A stretch of DNA of 64,000 nt, taken from positions 1,612,001 to 1,676,000 of the forward strand of contig NZ_JAFEUW010000001.1 in assembly GCF_025028335.1 (NCBI RefSeq), written 5' to 3'. This DNA comes from Brachybacterium sillae (lineage in GTDB: Bacteria; Actinomycetota; Actinomycetes; Actinomycetales; Dermabacteraceae). The notes beneath the pieces are model-generated. The model made no database searches and was not told the DNA's origin. It saw nothing but the letters and a program-made list of their open reading frames with translations. Shown one piece after another: positions 28,937-37,323 of the stretch; the first letter of the stretch is position 1; each line of letters opens with the position of its first letter. The translations under genes were made by a program, and so were the position numbers.

Positions 28937-31335
28937 TCGGCGCGGATCTCCGTGATGTGTGCACGGAACCGACCGTCCCGGTCGGCATCGGCCGGCAGTT
29001 GGGGGATCCAGACCATCACCCGCTCGGCGGTGACAGGGGCCGGCGGCGCCAGTCGCACCTCGCCGTCACCGGCGAACGGGGCGGAGGCGAGCACCTCCCC
29101 GGGAGCGCCGTCCGGGGCCACCGACCGCAGCTCCAGGGTGCCGCCGGAGTTCGCGGCGCTGGTGACCACCACGGCCGTCACCTGCGCCGGGCCCTCCAGA
29201 TCAAGGCGGATGCCGACACCGTCCTTCACACTCCCGAACTCGGCGCTGCCGTAGAGCTTCGTGGACCACCGTCCACTGAGATCACCGTCGGTGAGCCGGT
29301 CGGTCCACTCCGGGTGATCCGGCCGATCCCCGACGATCTCCGCACCCGTCACGCGCGGCGGCGCGGCCGGGGCCGCGCTGGGCGAGGCCGCGGGCGAGGA
29401 CGAGGCGGCTGCGGACGGCGCCGGTGATGCGGACGCCGCCGGGCTCGAGGGCGGCGCCTGCGTGGCCAGAGGATTCGTGAGGCTCTCCCGCGAACCCGAG
29501 GTGATCGAGGTGATCGCCAGGACCATCGCCAACACCACCAGCACGGCGGCACCCAGGAGGATCCACTGGGCGTGGCGCGACCGGTCGGACCCCTCATAGG
29601 ACTGCAGGTGGGCACCGTCATCACGATCGGCGGCGATGTCCAGGACCTCACGGAACAGGGCCCCGCGCGAGGCGTCGGCGGATTCGGAGGCACTGCGGCC
29701 CTTGACCACGATCGGACCCGTCGGCACCGCGAACGGTGCGGCGGCCATGTCCCGGTCCGGGGTGGCGCGGGGCCCGTCCGTCACGTCCGTCGCGGCGCCG
29801 TCCGGGGTATCCATCGGGGTGTCGACAGGGGCGTCGACCCGGCGGGACCCCTCCGAGCTGCGACGCTCTCGCCAGGCCCCCACCCGCTCGGTGACCACCC
29901 GGCGGGTGGTGCCGGCGGCGGTGGAGCCGGCGGCGACGATCGCTCCGGCAGCGGCCCCGGCGCTCTCCACCGCCCCGCGTCCCAGGACAGCCGCGCGCTG
30001 GGTCATGGGCGATCCCGGGGCGTGCAGGGCCCGGCCGACCGACGAGCCCGGCGGGGCGTCGGGCAGCTGCGGCACCGGTGGGGCATCCGCCGGACGCGCG
30101 ATGGGCAGCACCGCCGGGAACGGGGCACGGGATCGCGGTTCATCCAGGTGCAGCTCGCGGATGAGCTGCTGCGCGTCCTGAGCGGCCGCCCCCGGGAAGG
30201 GCGAGAGATGGCCCGGCTCGGGGGAATCGGGGACAGCGGGGTCAGGATCGGGGGCGGCGGAACCCATCGCGGGGAGGGTCTCGGTGGCCGGTTCCTCGGA
30301 CACCGTCTCGGATGGGTCGGTCGCCAGCGGGTCCTCGGTCGGCAGCGTGTTCTCGGTCGGCAGCGGGCCCTCGTCCGGCAACGGTGCGGCGGCGGGGGTC
30401 GAGGCGTCGGGCCTCGGCGCCGGGTCCGGTTCCTCCTCCGGCCGATCCTCCGGGTCGTAGGCCTCGAGGGTCACCGGGATCGACTGCCACGGCTCCAGCG
30501 CGTCGATCACATCGCGGGATGACGCCGGGACCTGCGCCCCCGGGTTCTGGGACTCATTGAGCACGAGGTCGCACAGCAGGTCGAGCTCCGGCGGGATGCT
30601 GCGCGCCACCAGCTGCGAGGGACGCGGCACCGTACCGTCCTCCCCGCGGTGGGGTGCACTGCCGGTCACCGCGCGGTACAGCAGGGTGACCAGCGCCGTC
30701 GTGTCCTCGAAACCGGCCTGGCCGGAGCGGGAGTGATACCCGTGGGCGGCGGCCTCCACCCCCACACCGAGCACCTGCACGGTCCCTGCGCCGGTGTCGA
30801 CGAAGATGCGGTTCGAATCCAGCACCCGGTGCCGCACTCCCCGTCGGCGGGCGGTCTCCAGGGCCTCCGCGGCCTCCCCGATGATCGAGCGGGCGGTCTC
30901 CGGCCGCAGCCTGCCCTGCTTCAGCAGCGCCGCCAGCGGCGGGGCCGAGGGGACCGGGTAGCTGACCACCGTGAGGGGATCCTCCCCGTCGGGGTCGTCT
31001 GCGCGACCGCGCGGGTCCCCCAGCACGGTGACGTCCAGGACCTCCATCAGGCGGGGGCTCTGCACCAGGTAGGCGCGGCGGGCGGCGTCGGCGGCCTCCA
31101 GCGCGGTCGGTCCCTCGACCAGCAGCAGCGTCACCGGCTGACCGTCCGGCACCGTCCGGGCGCGATGCCACGACGCCCCCGGCGCGGTCCCCGACAAGGG
31201 GATCTCCGCCTCGAGCGTCCAGCGCGCGCGGAGCGCGTCCTCATGAGGTCGTGGAGCCACCGTCTGTCTCTGCCTTCCCCGCTGCCATCCCCGAGTCGTC
31301 GCCGCGCCCGCGACCGCTGGGGTCGGCCGCGACAT
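28933..31335 (-). CDS. MurJ-associated protein-kinase-like membrane protein
   Basis: An 800-residue protein. The N-terminal region (about 30-275) is a degenerate kinase fold with readable helices but no clear catalytic HRD or DFG motifs, so it is probably a pseudokinase. A Pro/Ala/Asp-rich linker follows to about 585, then a single membrane helix (about 588-610). The outer C-terminal region (about 655-800) looks like a discoidin or carbohydrate-binding beta-sandwich. In Mycobacterium tuberculosis the same parts are fused to MurJ (Rv3910), where phosphorylation of the pseudokinase recruits FhaA. Here murJ and this gene are separate, 28 bases apart. Confidence 0.75.
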   Translation of the reverse strand: MSRPTPAVAGAATTRGWQRGRQRQTVAPRPHEDALRARWTLEAEIPLSGTAPGASWHRARTVPDGQPVTLLLVEGPTALEAADAARRAYLVQSPRLMEVLDVTVLGDPRGRADDPDGEDPLTVVSYPVPSAPPLAALLKQGRLRPETARSIIGEAAEALETARRRGVRHRVLDSNRIFVDTGAGTVQVLGVGVEAAAHGYHSRSGQAGFEDTTALVTLLYRAVTGSAPHRGEDGTVPRPSQLVARSIPPELDLLCDLVLNESQNPGAQVPASSRDVIDALEPWQSIPVTLEAYDPEDRPEEEPDPAPRPDASTPAAAPLPDEGPLPTENTLPTEDPLATDPSETVSEEPATETLPAMGSAAPDPDPAVPDSPEPGHLSPFPGAAAQDAQQLIRELHLDEPRSRAPFPAVLPIARPADAPPVPQLPDAPPGSSVGRALHAPGSPMTQRAAVLGRGAVESAGAAAGAIVAAGSTAAGTTRRVVTERVGAWRERRSSEGSRRVDAPVDTPMDTPDGAATDVTDGPRATPDRDMAAAPFAVPTGPIVVKGRSASESADASRGALFREVLDIAADRDDGAHLQSYEGSDRSRHAQWILLGAAVLVVLAMVLAITSITSGSRESLTNPLATQAPPSSPAASASPAPSAAASSSPAASPSAAPAAPPRVTGAEIVGDRPDHPEWTDRLTDGDLSGRWSTKLYGSAEFGSVKDGVGIRLDLEGPAQVTAVVVTSAANSGGTLELRSVAPDGAPGEVLASAPFAGDGEVRLAPPAPVTAERVMVWIPQLPADADRDGRFRAHITEIRAE

Positions 31336-31363
31336 GTCCCCCCATGCTACGGAACCCGCGGTC

Positions 31364-33151
31364 TCAGGACCGGGAGCGCCGCCGCCGTCGACGCAGCACG
31401 TCCACCAGGTCGCGCAGCTCCCGCACCCGCAGCAGCCACGCCAGACCCAGGAACACCACCGTCATCACCGCCGCGATCACCGCCCCGACGGCGATGGCCG
31501 CCAGACGCCCGATCCACACCAGGTCACCGACGAGAGCCAGCAGGCCCCAGCCGACCAGCAGCGCCACCGCCCCGGCCAGGAGCAGCTTCCCCATCACCAC
31601 GGCGCTCTCCCGCGACGCCCCGGAGCGCACTCCCAGACGGCGGCCGATCCGACGCAGCAGCCACAACCCCAGCACCCACCCCAGCAGGTTCCCCAGGGAG
31701 CTGACGGCCGCCGCCGTGGCGGTGGCCCAGCGGGGATCCACGAACGCGAGGATCGGCGCGACCGCGAGGACCGACACCAGGGTGTTCGGCAGCTGCATCA
31801 GGAACGGGGCACGGGCCTGCTCATACGCGTAGAACACCCGCTTGACCAGGTAGGTCGCCGCGAACGGCACGAGCCCGAGCATGTACGCCACCAGCACCCA
31901 GCCGTTGGCGCGAGCCGCGACGGGACCGGTGCCACCGCCGATCACCCACATGATCGGCCCGGCCAGGGCGATGAACACCGCGGTGCACAGCACCATCGGC
32001 ACTGCCAGCATCCGCGAGGTCTGCGCGTACTGGGCGAAGGCCCCGGCATGGTCGTCCGCCGCGGCGCGGCGGGAGATCGTCGGGAAGGCGGCCGTCACCA
32101 GCGTCACCGCGATGATCCCCTGCGGGATCATGAACGCCATGTAGGACCAGTCGATCGAGGCCAGCGCCGGGTAGACCGCGGCCTCGCCGGCGCGCCCGGC
32201 ACGGATCAGCTCCTCCGCGCGGGCACTGGCGCCCCCGGTGGCCCAGCGGGTGGCGGAGATGCCCACCTGCGAGACCAGCAGCATCGCCAGGGTCCAGGTG
32301 CCGATCCGCCCCAGCTTGCGCAGCCCCAGGCCGCGGAACCCGAAACGCGGCCGCAGACGCAGACCCAGACGCCGCACGAACACCCACAGGAACAGCACCT
32401 GGGCGGCCGACCCGCCGATGTTGATCGCCGCCAGCGCGATGATCATCGTCAGCGTCCAGTCCTCCACCCGGGGGGTCGACCCCCACATCGCCAGGAACGC
32501 CAGGGCCCCGAGGATGCCCACCACGTTGTTCATCACCGGCGCCCACTGGTACGGACCGAAGGAGTCGTGGGCGTTCAGCAGCTGCCCGCACATCACGTAC
32601 AGGGCCGACAGCATGATCTGCGGCATCATCCAGTAGCCCATCTGCACCGCGAACGCGAAGGTGCCCGGGGCCAGGCGGCCGCTGGTGACGGTCAGCAGCA
32701 CCGGCACCAGGGCGATGCACAGCACGGTGAGGCCGCCGGTCAGCAGCACCACCAGCGTCATGAGACGGGAGACGTAGTCGGCCCCGCGATCGTCCTGGCG
32801 GCTGGCGCGCACGATCGCCGGCACCAGGATGGCGTTGAGCACGCCCCCGCCGACGAGGATCCAGATCTGGTTGGGCAGGAAGTTCGCGGCGCTCACCGCA
32901 TTGCCCACGGCCGTCATGGACCCGGCGGTGATCAGGCCGAACAGGAAGTTGCGCACGAACCCGAGCAGGCGGGAGACGATCGACCCGGAGGCCATGAGGG
33001 CGCTCGCGCGCAGCAGCCGCCCGCGGGGTGCGGTGCGGGCGGGCACGTCCCGCGGTTCGGTGGCCGGCGACGGGTCCGGGCCCGGCCCGGAGTCGGGCTC
33101 AGGCGCAGGGTCCTCTGCGGGCCGGTGATCCGAGGGGGGTGTCGACGACAT
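31364..33151 (-). CDS. murJ: Lipid II flippase MurJ (MviN family)
   Basis: Flips the peptidoglycan precursor lipid II across the membrane. It is 595 residues with about 14 membrane helices. The MviN/MurJ start of the fold is seen in SGSIVSRLLGFVRNFLFG (about 53-70), with a conserved GGGVLNAILVPA. The N-terminal 45 residues are a Pro/Asp-rich cytoplasmic leader, and the C-terminus ends with an Arg-rich tail. It lies between the DUF6049 gene (33-base gap) and the kinase-like gene, the typical actinobacterial order. Confidence 0.95.
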   Translation of the reverse strand: MSSTPPSDHRPAEDPAPEPDSGPGPDPSPATEPRDVPARTAPRGRLLRASALMASGSIVSRLLGFVRNFLFGLITAGSMTAVGNAVSAANFLPNQIWILVGGGVLNAILVPAIVRASRQDDRGADYVSRLMTLVVLLTGGLTVLCIALVPVLLTVTSGRLAPGTFAFAVQMGYWMMPQIMLSALYVMCGQLLNAHDSFGPYQWAPVMNNVVGILGALAFLAMWGSTPRVEDWTLTMIIALAAINIGGSAAQVLFLWVFVRRLGLRLRPRFGFRGLGLRKLGRIGTWTLAMLLVSQVGISATRWATGGASARAEELIRAGRAGEAAVYPALASIDWSYMAFMIPQGIIAVTLVTAAFPTISRRAAADDHAGAFAQYAQTSRMLAVPMVLCTAVFIALAGPIMWVIGGGTGPVAARANGWVLVAYMLGLVPFAATYLVKRVFYAYEQARAPFLMQLPNTLVSVLAVAPILAFVDPRWATATAAAVSSLGNLLGWVLGLWLLRRIGRRLGVRSGASRESAVVMGKLLLAGAVALLVGWGLLALVGDLVWIGRLAAIAVGAVIAAVMTVVFLGLAWLLRVRELRDLVDVLRRRRRRSRS

Positions 33152-33184
33152 GCGGGGGTCTCTTCTCGATCGGGGGGCGACGGG

Positions 33185-35611
33185 TCAGGAGTCGGCGGTG
33201 GGGGGTGGTTCCGGTCCGCGTTCGGCGGGGGCTCGACGGTCCGACCCGGTGCGCCGCGCTCGCAGCACCCCCACGATCACCAGCAACCCCATGGCGATGC
33301 CCACCAGCAGCGTTGTCCAGTTCTCCCACGCCGGATTCACCGTCAAAGAGGCGTGCTCGGCCTGCGTGAGCCGCGTGCCATCGGGGCTGCGCAGCTCGAC
33401 CGACAGGGTCACCTGCCCGTTGGCGATGGCCTCCACCGGCACCGACACCTGGGTGCTGCTGCGGGCCGGCACCTCCACCACCGGCGGCTGGCCCAACCGC
33501 ACCAGCGGCTTGTCGGCGGAGACCCTCGCCTGCAGACGCACGGGTGAGTCGAGGTCGTTGCGCACCGTCACCGGCACATTGGAGGCGTCGGCCACCAGGT
33601 TCACACTGCTGGGTGTCCGGACGCTCACCCCGGCGGTGAGCCGGGCAGCGTCCTGCGCCGCCAGCTCCGCCCGCCGCCGTGGCTCCGGGGACCCGCCGCG
33701 CCACTGTTCCGAGGCGCCCGACAGCGCCGTCACCACCGGCACATCCAGCAGGTGCGGATCCTGCACCGCGTCGGACAGTCCCGCCAGCGGTGCCAGCGCG
33801 CTCTGCAGGTCCCGCAGGTCATGCCCCGCGGCCGGTTCCGGCGCGTCGGCGGAGGGCAGCACCGTCGCCCGTCCGTCGGCCTCGAAACCCGTCGGGCGCA
33901 CGTCCTCCAGCGGCACCGTGCCGAGGACCCCGGCACCCTCCCCGCCACCGTCCGTGCCGGTCTGGTCAGGGGTCTGCTCCAGCAGCTGCTGGGCCGGGGT
34001 GCGGCGCAGCCATGGCGCCTGCCCGAGGGCATCCAGGGTGGCGCTCGCGGCCGGCTCCGACAGTGTCACCGTCAGCGGCGGGGCGATGAGCACATGGCGG
34101 GGTGCGGAGGTCGGTTCCGCTGCGATCACCGCGGTCTCGGCGAGGATCCGCTGCCTGATCTGCTCCGGATCCGCGGAACCGTCCAGCAGCGCGAACTCCG
34201 CCGAGAGCGTCGAATCGGGGGCGAGCACCGGGACCGACCCCCGGTCGGGGCCCGCCGCGATCGACGCAGGCCCCGACGGGGTGACGGTGGACTCGAGGTC
34301 CTCCCGCAGGGAGGCGGAGGGGATCATCAGCGCCGACAGCCCCGAATCCAGAGCGGACCCGACCTGCGTCGGGTCGGCCCGTTCCCCGGGGACCACCGCG
34401 ACCGTCGCCGCCGGGGTGATACCGGTGCGGGCGAAGGCCTCCCGTGACCGATCCTCCGCGACGGTGCGAAGCCCCTCGGCGCCGGCGGAGCGCAGGGCCT
34501 GGACGTCGGCGCGGCCGTACGGCAACGCGAGCACGGTGCGGTTGCCCGCGGCGTCGGTGAGCGCCTGCACCGTGGCAGCGGCCTGCGGTTCCGCGGTGAT
34601 CGGGTCGACTCCCGTGCCGACCGGCGGCGGATTCGCCGGGGTGTCCTGCGGTGGCCCGGAGGATGCGTCGGGGCCGGGTGGGACGGCACCGCCTGCATCG
34701 GATGCTGCGGGCGGTGGGCCCTCGGCGGGGGCAGCATCGGACGGATCACCGGAGGGGGCACCGGGCGCCGTGGGGCGGAACGGCGGGTCCAGCAGCGCGG
34801 GGTCCAGCAACCAGTCGACATCGTCGCGTCGGGCCAGGGCGAGCATGGCCCCCAGCCGGCCCTCTCGGAGGTCCTGCGCATGGGCCGCGGGATCCAGGGC
34901 GGCGGTGCCCGGGTCCTGCGCGGTCAGCGGCAGCAGCACCGACTGGTCCACGCGGGCGGTGGTCCCGTCGGGCCGCCACACCACGAACGTGCGCACCGTC
35001 GCCAGCGCCCCCGAGGCGTCGGCGACGGTCAGCGCCACGCGCCGAGTGCCCCACAGATCAGGGTCGGAGGACCAGCCGAGGTCATCGGCAGGAACGCTCA
35101 GCGTGAGATCCAGAGACTCCCCCGGCGCGAGGACCCCCGTGGGGTCGGCCGTCGCCCGGGCCGTGCCGGGTTCCTCGGGTGTCGGATCCGACTGCCAGCG
35201 TTCGAGATCCGCCCGGGAGGTGACGCGTGCGGTGCGGGCCCGCAGCTCCAGGCGGGGATCGACCAGCGGCTCCTCCGACGTGTTCGTAACCCGCAGTGTC
35301 ACCGCCAGGCTGTCCCCCGGGGCGAGGGCCACTGGTCCGAGGGAGACCAGGTCCATGCGCACCGGCGCGCCGGGGGCGGCTGGTGTCGGATCACCCGGAC
35401 GCGCCGGGGCTGACGGGCCGCCTGCCATCGCAGGCGCCGACACCGGGGCGGCGTGGGCCCGCGGGCTAGACTGTCCCGGCCCTGTCGGCCCCAGCACGGC
35501 CACCAGCGCCAGCAGCAGGGCGAGCGATGCCCACAGTGCGCGCGCCCACCGTGCGCGCACCGCCCGACGCGGGGGATCCGCGACGGGTCCGGACGAAGCG
35601 CAGGACGGCAT
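33185..35611 (-). CDS. DUF6049 family secreted/membrane protein
   Basis: An 808-residue protein with an N-terminal signal sequence (about residues 25-50, ALWASLALLLALVAVLG). A large extracellular region of over 700 residues follows, with a Pro/Ala/Gly-rich loop near 240-275. One membrane helix near the C-terminus precedes a short cytoplasmic tail (RARRTGSDRR...). The architecture and position next to murJ match the DUF6049 family (Rv3909 in M. tuberculosis). The function is unknown; a cell-envelope role with MurJ is inferred. It diverges from the CCA-adding enzyme gene, a conserved arrangement. Confidence 0.8.
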   Translation of the reverse strand: MPSCASSGPVADPPRRAVRARWARALWASLALLLALVAVLGPTGPGQSSPRAHAAPVSAPAMAGGPSAPARPGDPTPAAPGAPVRMDLVSLGPVALAPGDSLAVTLRVTNTSEEPLVDPRLELRARTARVTSRADLERWQSDPTPEEPGTARATADPTGVLAPGESLDLTLSVPADDLGWSSDPDLWGTRRVALTVADASGALATVRTFVVWRPDGTTARVDQSVLLPLTAQDPGTAALDPAAHAQDLREGRLGAMLALARRDDVDWLLDPALLDPPFRPTAPGAPSGDPSDAAPAEGPPPAASDAGGAVPPGPDASSGPPQDTPANPPPVGTGVDPITAEPQAAATVQALTDAAGNRTVLALPYGRADVQALRSAGAEGLRTVAEDRSREAFARTGITPAATVAVVPGERADPTQVGSALDSGLSALMIPSASLREDLESTVTPSGPASIAAGPDRGSVPVLAPDSTLSAEFALLDGSADPEQIRQRILAETAVIAAEPTSAPRHVLIAPPLTVTLSEPAASATLDALGQAPWLRRTPAQQLLEQTPDQTGTDGGGEGAGVLGTVPLEDVRPTGFEADGRATVLPSADAPEPAAGHDLRDLQSALAPLAGLSDAVQDPHLLDVPVVTALSGASEQWRGGSPEPRRRAELAAQDAARLTAGVSVRTPSSVNLVADASNVPVTVRNDLDSPVRLQARVSADKPLVRLGQPPVVEVPARSSTQVSVPVEAIANGQVTLSVELRSPDGTRLTQAEHASLTVNPAWENWTTLLVGIAMGLLVIVGVLRARRTGSDRRAPAERGPEPPPTADS

Positions 35612-35684
35612 GGTGACACTGTAGGGGGCGTGTCCCGCTGCAGTGCGGGAGGCCGCGAGGCGGCAGAGACGAACAGGAGGTCAC

Positions 35685-37175
35685 GTGGTCGAGAGCGCAT
35701 CGCAGGACGAGGCGGCCGCCCGTCTGGACCTCGCCCGCCGGCGCGCCGCAGGGATGTTCCACGCCCTTCCGCCGGAGGTCCACGAACTCGGCCGCCTCTT
35801 CGACGAGGCCGGTCACGAGCTCGCCCTCGTCGGCGGACCCGTGCGCGACGCGGTGCTGGGCCGCTCCAGTGCCGACCTCGACTTCACCACCTCCGCCCGC
35901 CCCGAGCAGACCGAGGAGCTGCTGCGCCGCTGGAGCCGCGGCGGGGGCCTATGGGACATGGGCCGCGACTTCGGCACCCTCGGCGCAGTGCGGGACGGTG
36001 TGCGGGTAGAGGTCACCACCTACCGCACCGAGGCCTACGACCCCGACAGCCGCAAACCCCAGGTCTCGTATGGCGACACCCTCGAGGGGGACCTCTCCCG
36101 TCGCGACTTCACCGTCAACGCGATGGCGGTGCGGCTGCCGTCCCTGGAGCTCGTGGACCCCTTCGGCGGCCTCGGAGACCTCGCCGCGCAGCTGCTGCGC
36201 ACTCCCGTCGCCCCGGAGCAGTCGTTCTCCGATGACCCGCTGCGCATGCTGCGGCTGGTGCGGTTCGTCTCCCAGCTCGGCTTCTCGGCCGAGGCCGGCA
36301 CCGCGGCGGCGGCCCGGGCGCTCGCCGACCGGCTCGGGATCGTCTCCGCGGAGCGTCTGCGCGATGAACTGGTGAAACTGCTGCTCGGGGAGCATCCCCG
36401 GGCGGGGCTCGAGCTCATGGTCGAGCTGGGTCTGGCGGACACGGTGCTGCCGGAACTGCCCGCGCTGCGGCTGACGATCGATGAGCACCACCGCCACAAG
36501 GACGTCTACGACCACACCCTGACCGTGCTGGAGCAGGCGATCGACCTGGAGAGCGCTCCCGGGTCCGGCGGTCCCTGCGAGCGACCCGACCTGGTGCTGC
36601 GCCTGGCGGCGCTGATGCATGACGTGGGCAAGCCCGCCACGCGCCGCTTCGAGGACGGCGGCACCGTCACCTTCCGTTTCCATGAGGTGGTGGGTGCGAA
36701 GATGACCGCCACCCGGATGAAGGCCCTGGCCTTCGACAAGGACACCACCAAGAAGGTGGCGCGTCTGGTGGAGTTGCACCTGCGCTTCCACGGGTATGCC
36801 GATGCCCCGTGGACGGATTCTGCGGTGCGCCGGTACGTGACCGACGCCGGGCCGCTGCTGCAGCACCTGCATCGACTCACCCGGGCCGATGTGACCACCC
36901 GGAACAAGCGCAAGGCCCGCACGCTCTCGCGGGCCTACGACGAGCTGGAGGAGCGCATCGCGCAGCTCGCGGCGCAGGAGGAGATCGACCGCATCCGGCC
37001 CGACCTCGACGGCAACCGGATCATGGAGATCCTCGGCATCCCGGCGGGCCGGACGGTCGGTGAGGCGTACCGATTCCTGCTGGACCTGCGGATGGAGCAC
37101 GGTCCCCTCGGTGAGGAGCGCGCCGAGCAGGAACTGCGTGCGTGGTGGGCGGCCCGGAGCGTGGACAACCCGTGA
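35685..37175 (+). CDS. cca: CCA tRNA nucleotidyltransferase
   Basis: Adds or repairs the 3' CCA of tRNAs. It is 496 residues. The nucleotidyltransferase core has LVGGPVRDAVLGR and the metal-binding DLDFTTSARPE; an RNA-binding domain follows, with RRDFTVNAMA and DDPLRMLRLVRF. A C-terminal HD domain has LMHDVGKPATR, as in actinobacterial enzymes. I chose the GTG at 35685 because AGGAGG lies directly upstream. An in-frame GTG at 35643 has no ribosome site. It is divergent from the DUF6049-murJ operon. Confidence 0.94.
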   Translation: MVESASQDEAAARLDLARRRAAGMFHALPPEVHELGRLFDEAGHELALVGGPVRDAVLGRSSADLDFTTSARPEQTEELLRRWSRGGGLWDMGRDFGTLGAVRDGVRVEVTTYRTEAYDPDSRKPQVSYGDTLEGDLSRRDFTVNAMAVRLPSLELVDPFGGLGDLAAQLLRTPVAPEQSFSDDPLRMLRLVRFVSQLGFSAEAGTAAAARALADRLGIVSAERLRDELVKLLLGEHPRAGLELMVELGLADTVLPELPALRLTIDEHHRHKDVYDHTLTVLEQAIDLESAPGSGGPCERPDLVLRLAALMHDVGKPATRRFEDGGTVTFRFHEVVGAKMTATRMKALAFDKDTTKKVARLVELHLRFHGYADAPWTDSAVRRYVTDAGPLLQHLHRLTRADVTTRNKRKARTLSRAYDELEERIAQLAAQEEIDRIRPDLDGNRIMEILGIPAGRTVGEAYRFLLDLRMEHGPLGEERAEQELRAWWAARSVDNP

Positions 37176-37323
37176 CGGCCGGGGCCGGCGCGTGGGGAGA
37201 CTGTGAAAGTCGACGCGCCGCCGTTCCACCCGCGCGTGGTCACGCGGGATACTGGACGGTCGTGGACCCCGGTCCGCGCTGTCCGGGCGCCCCCGCGCCC
37301 TCTCCGAGCGACAGGAGCTCCTC

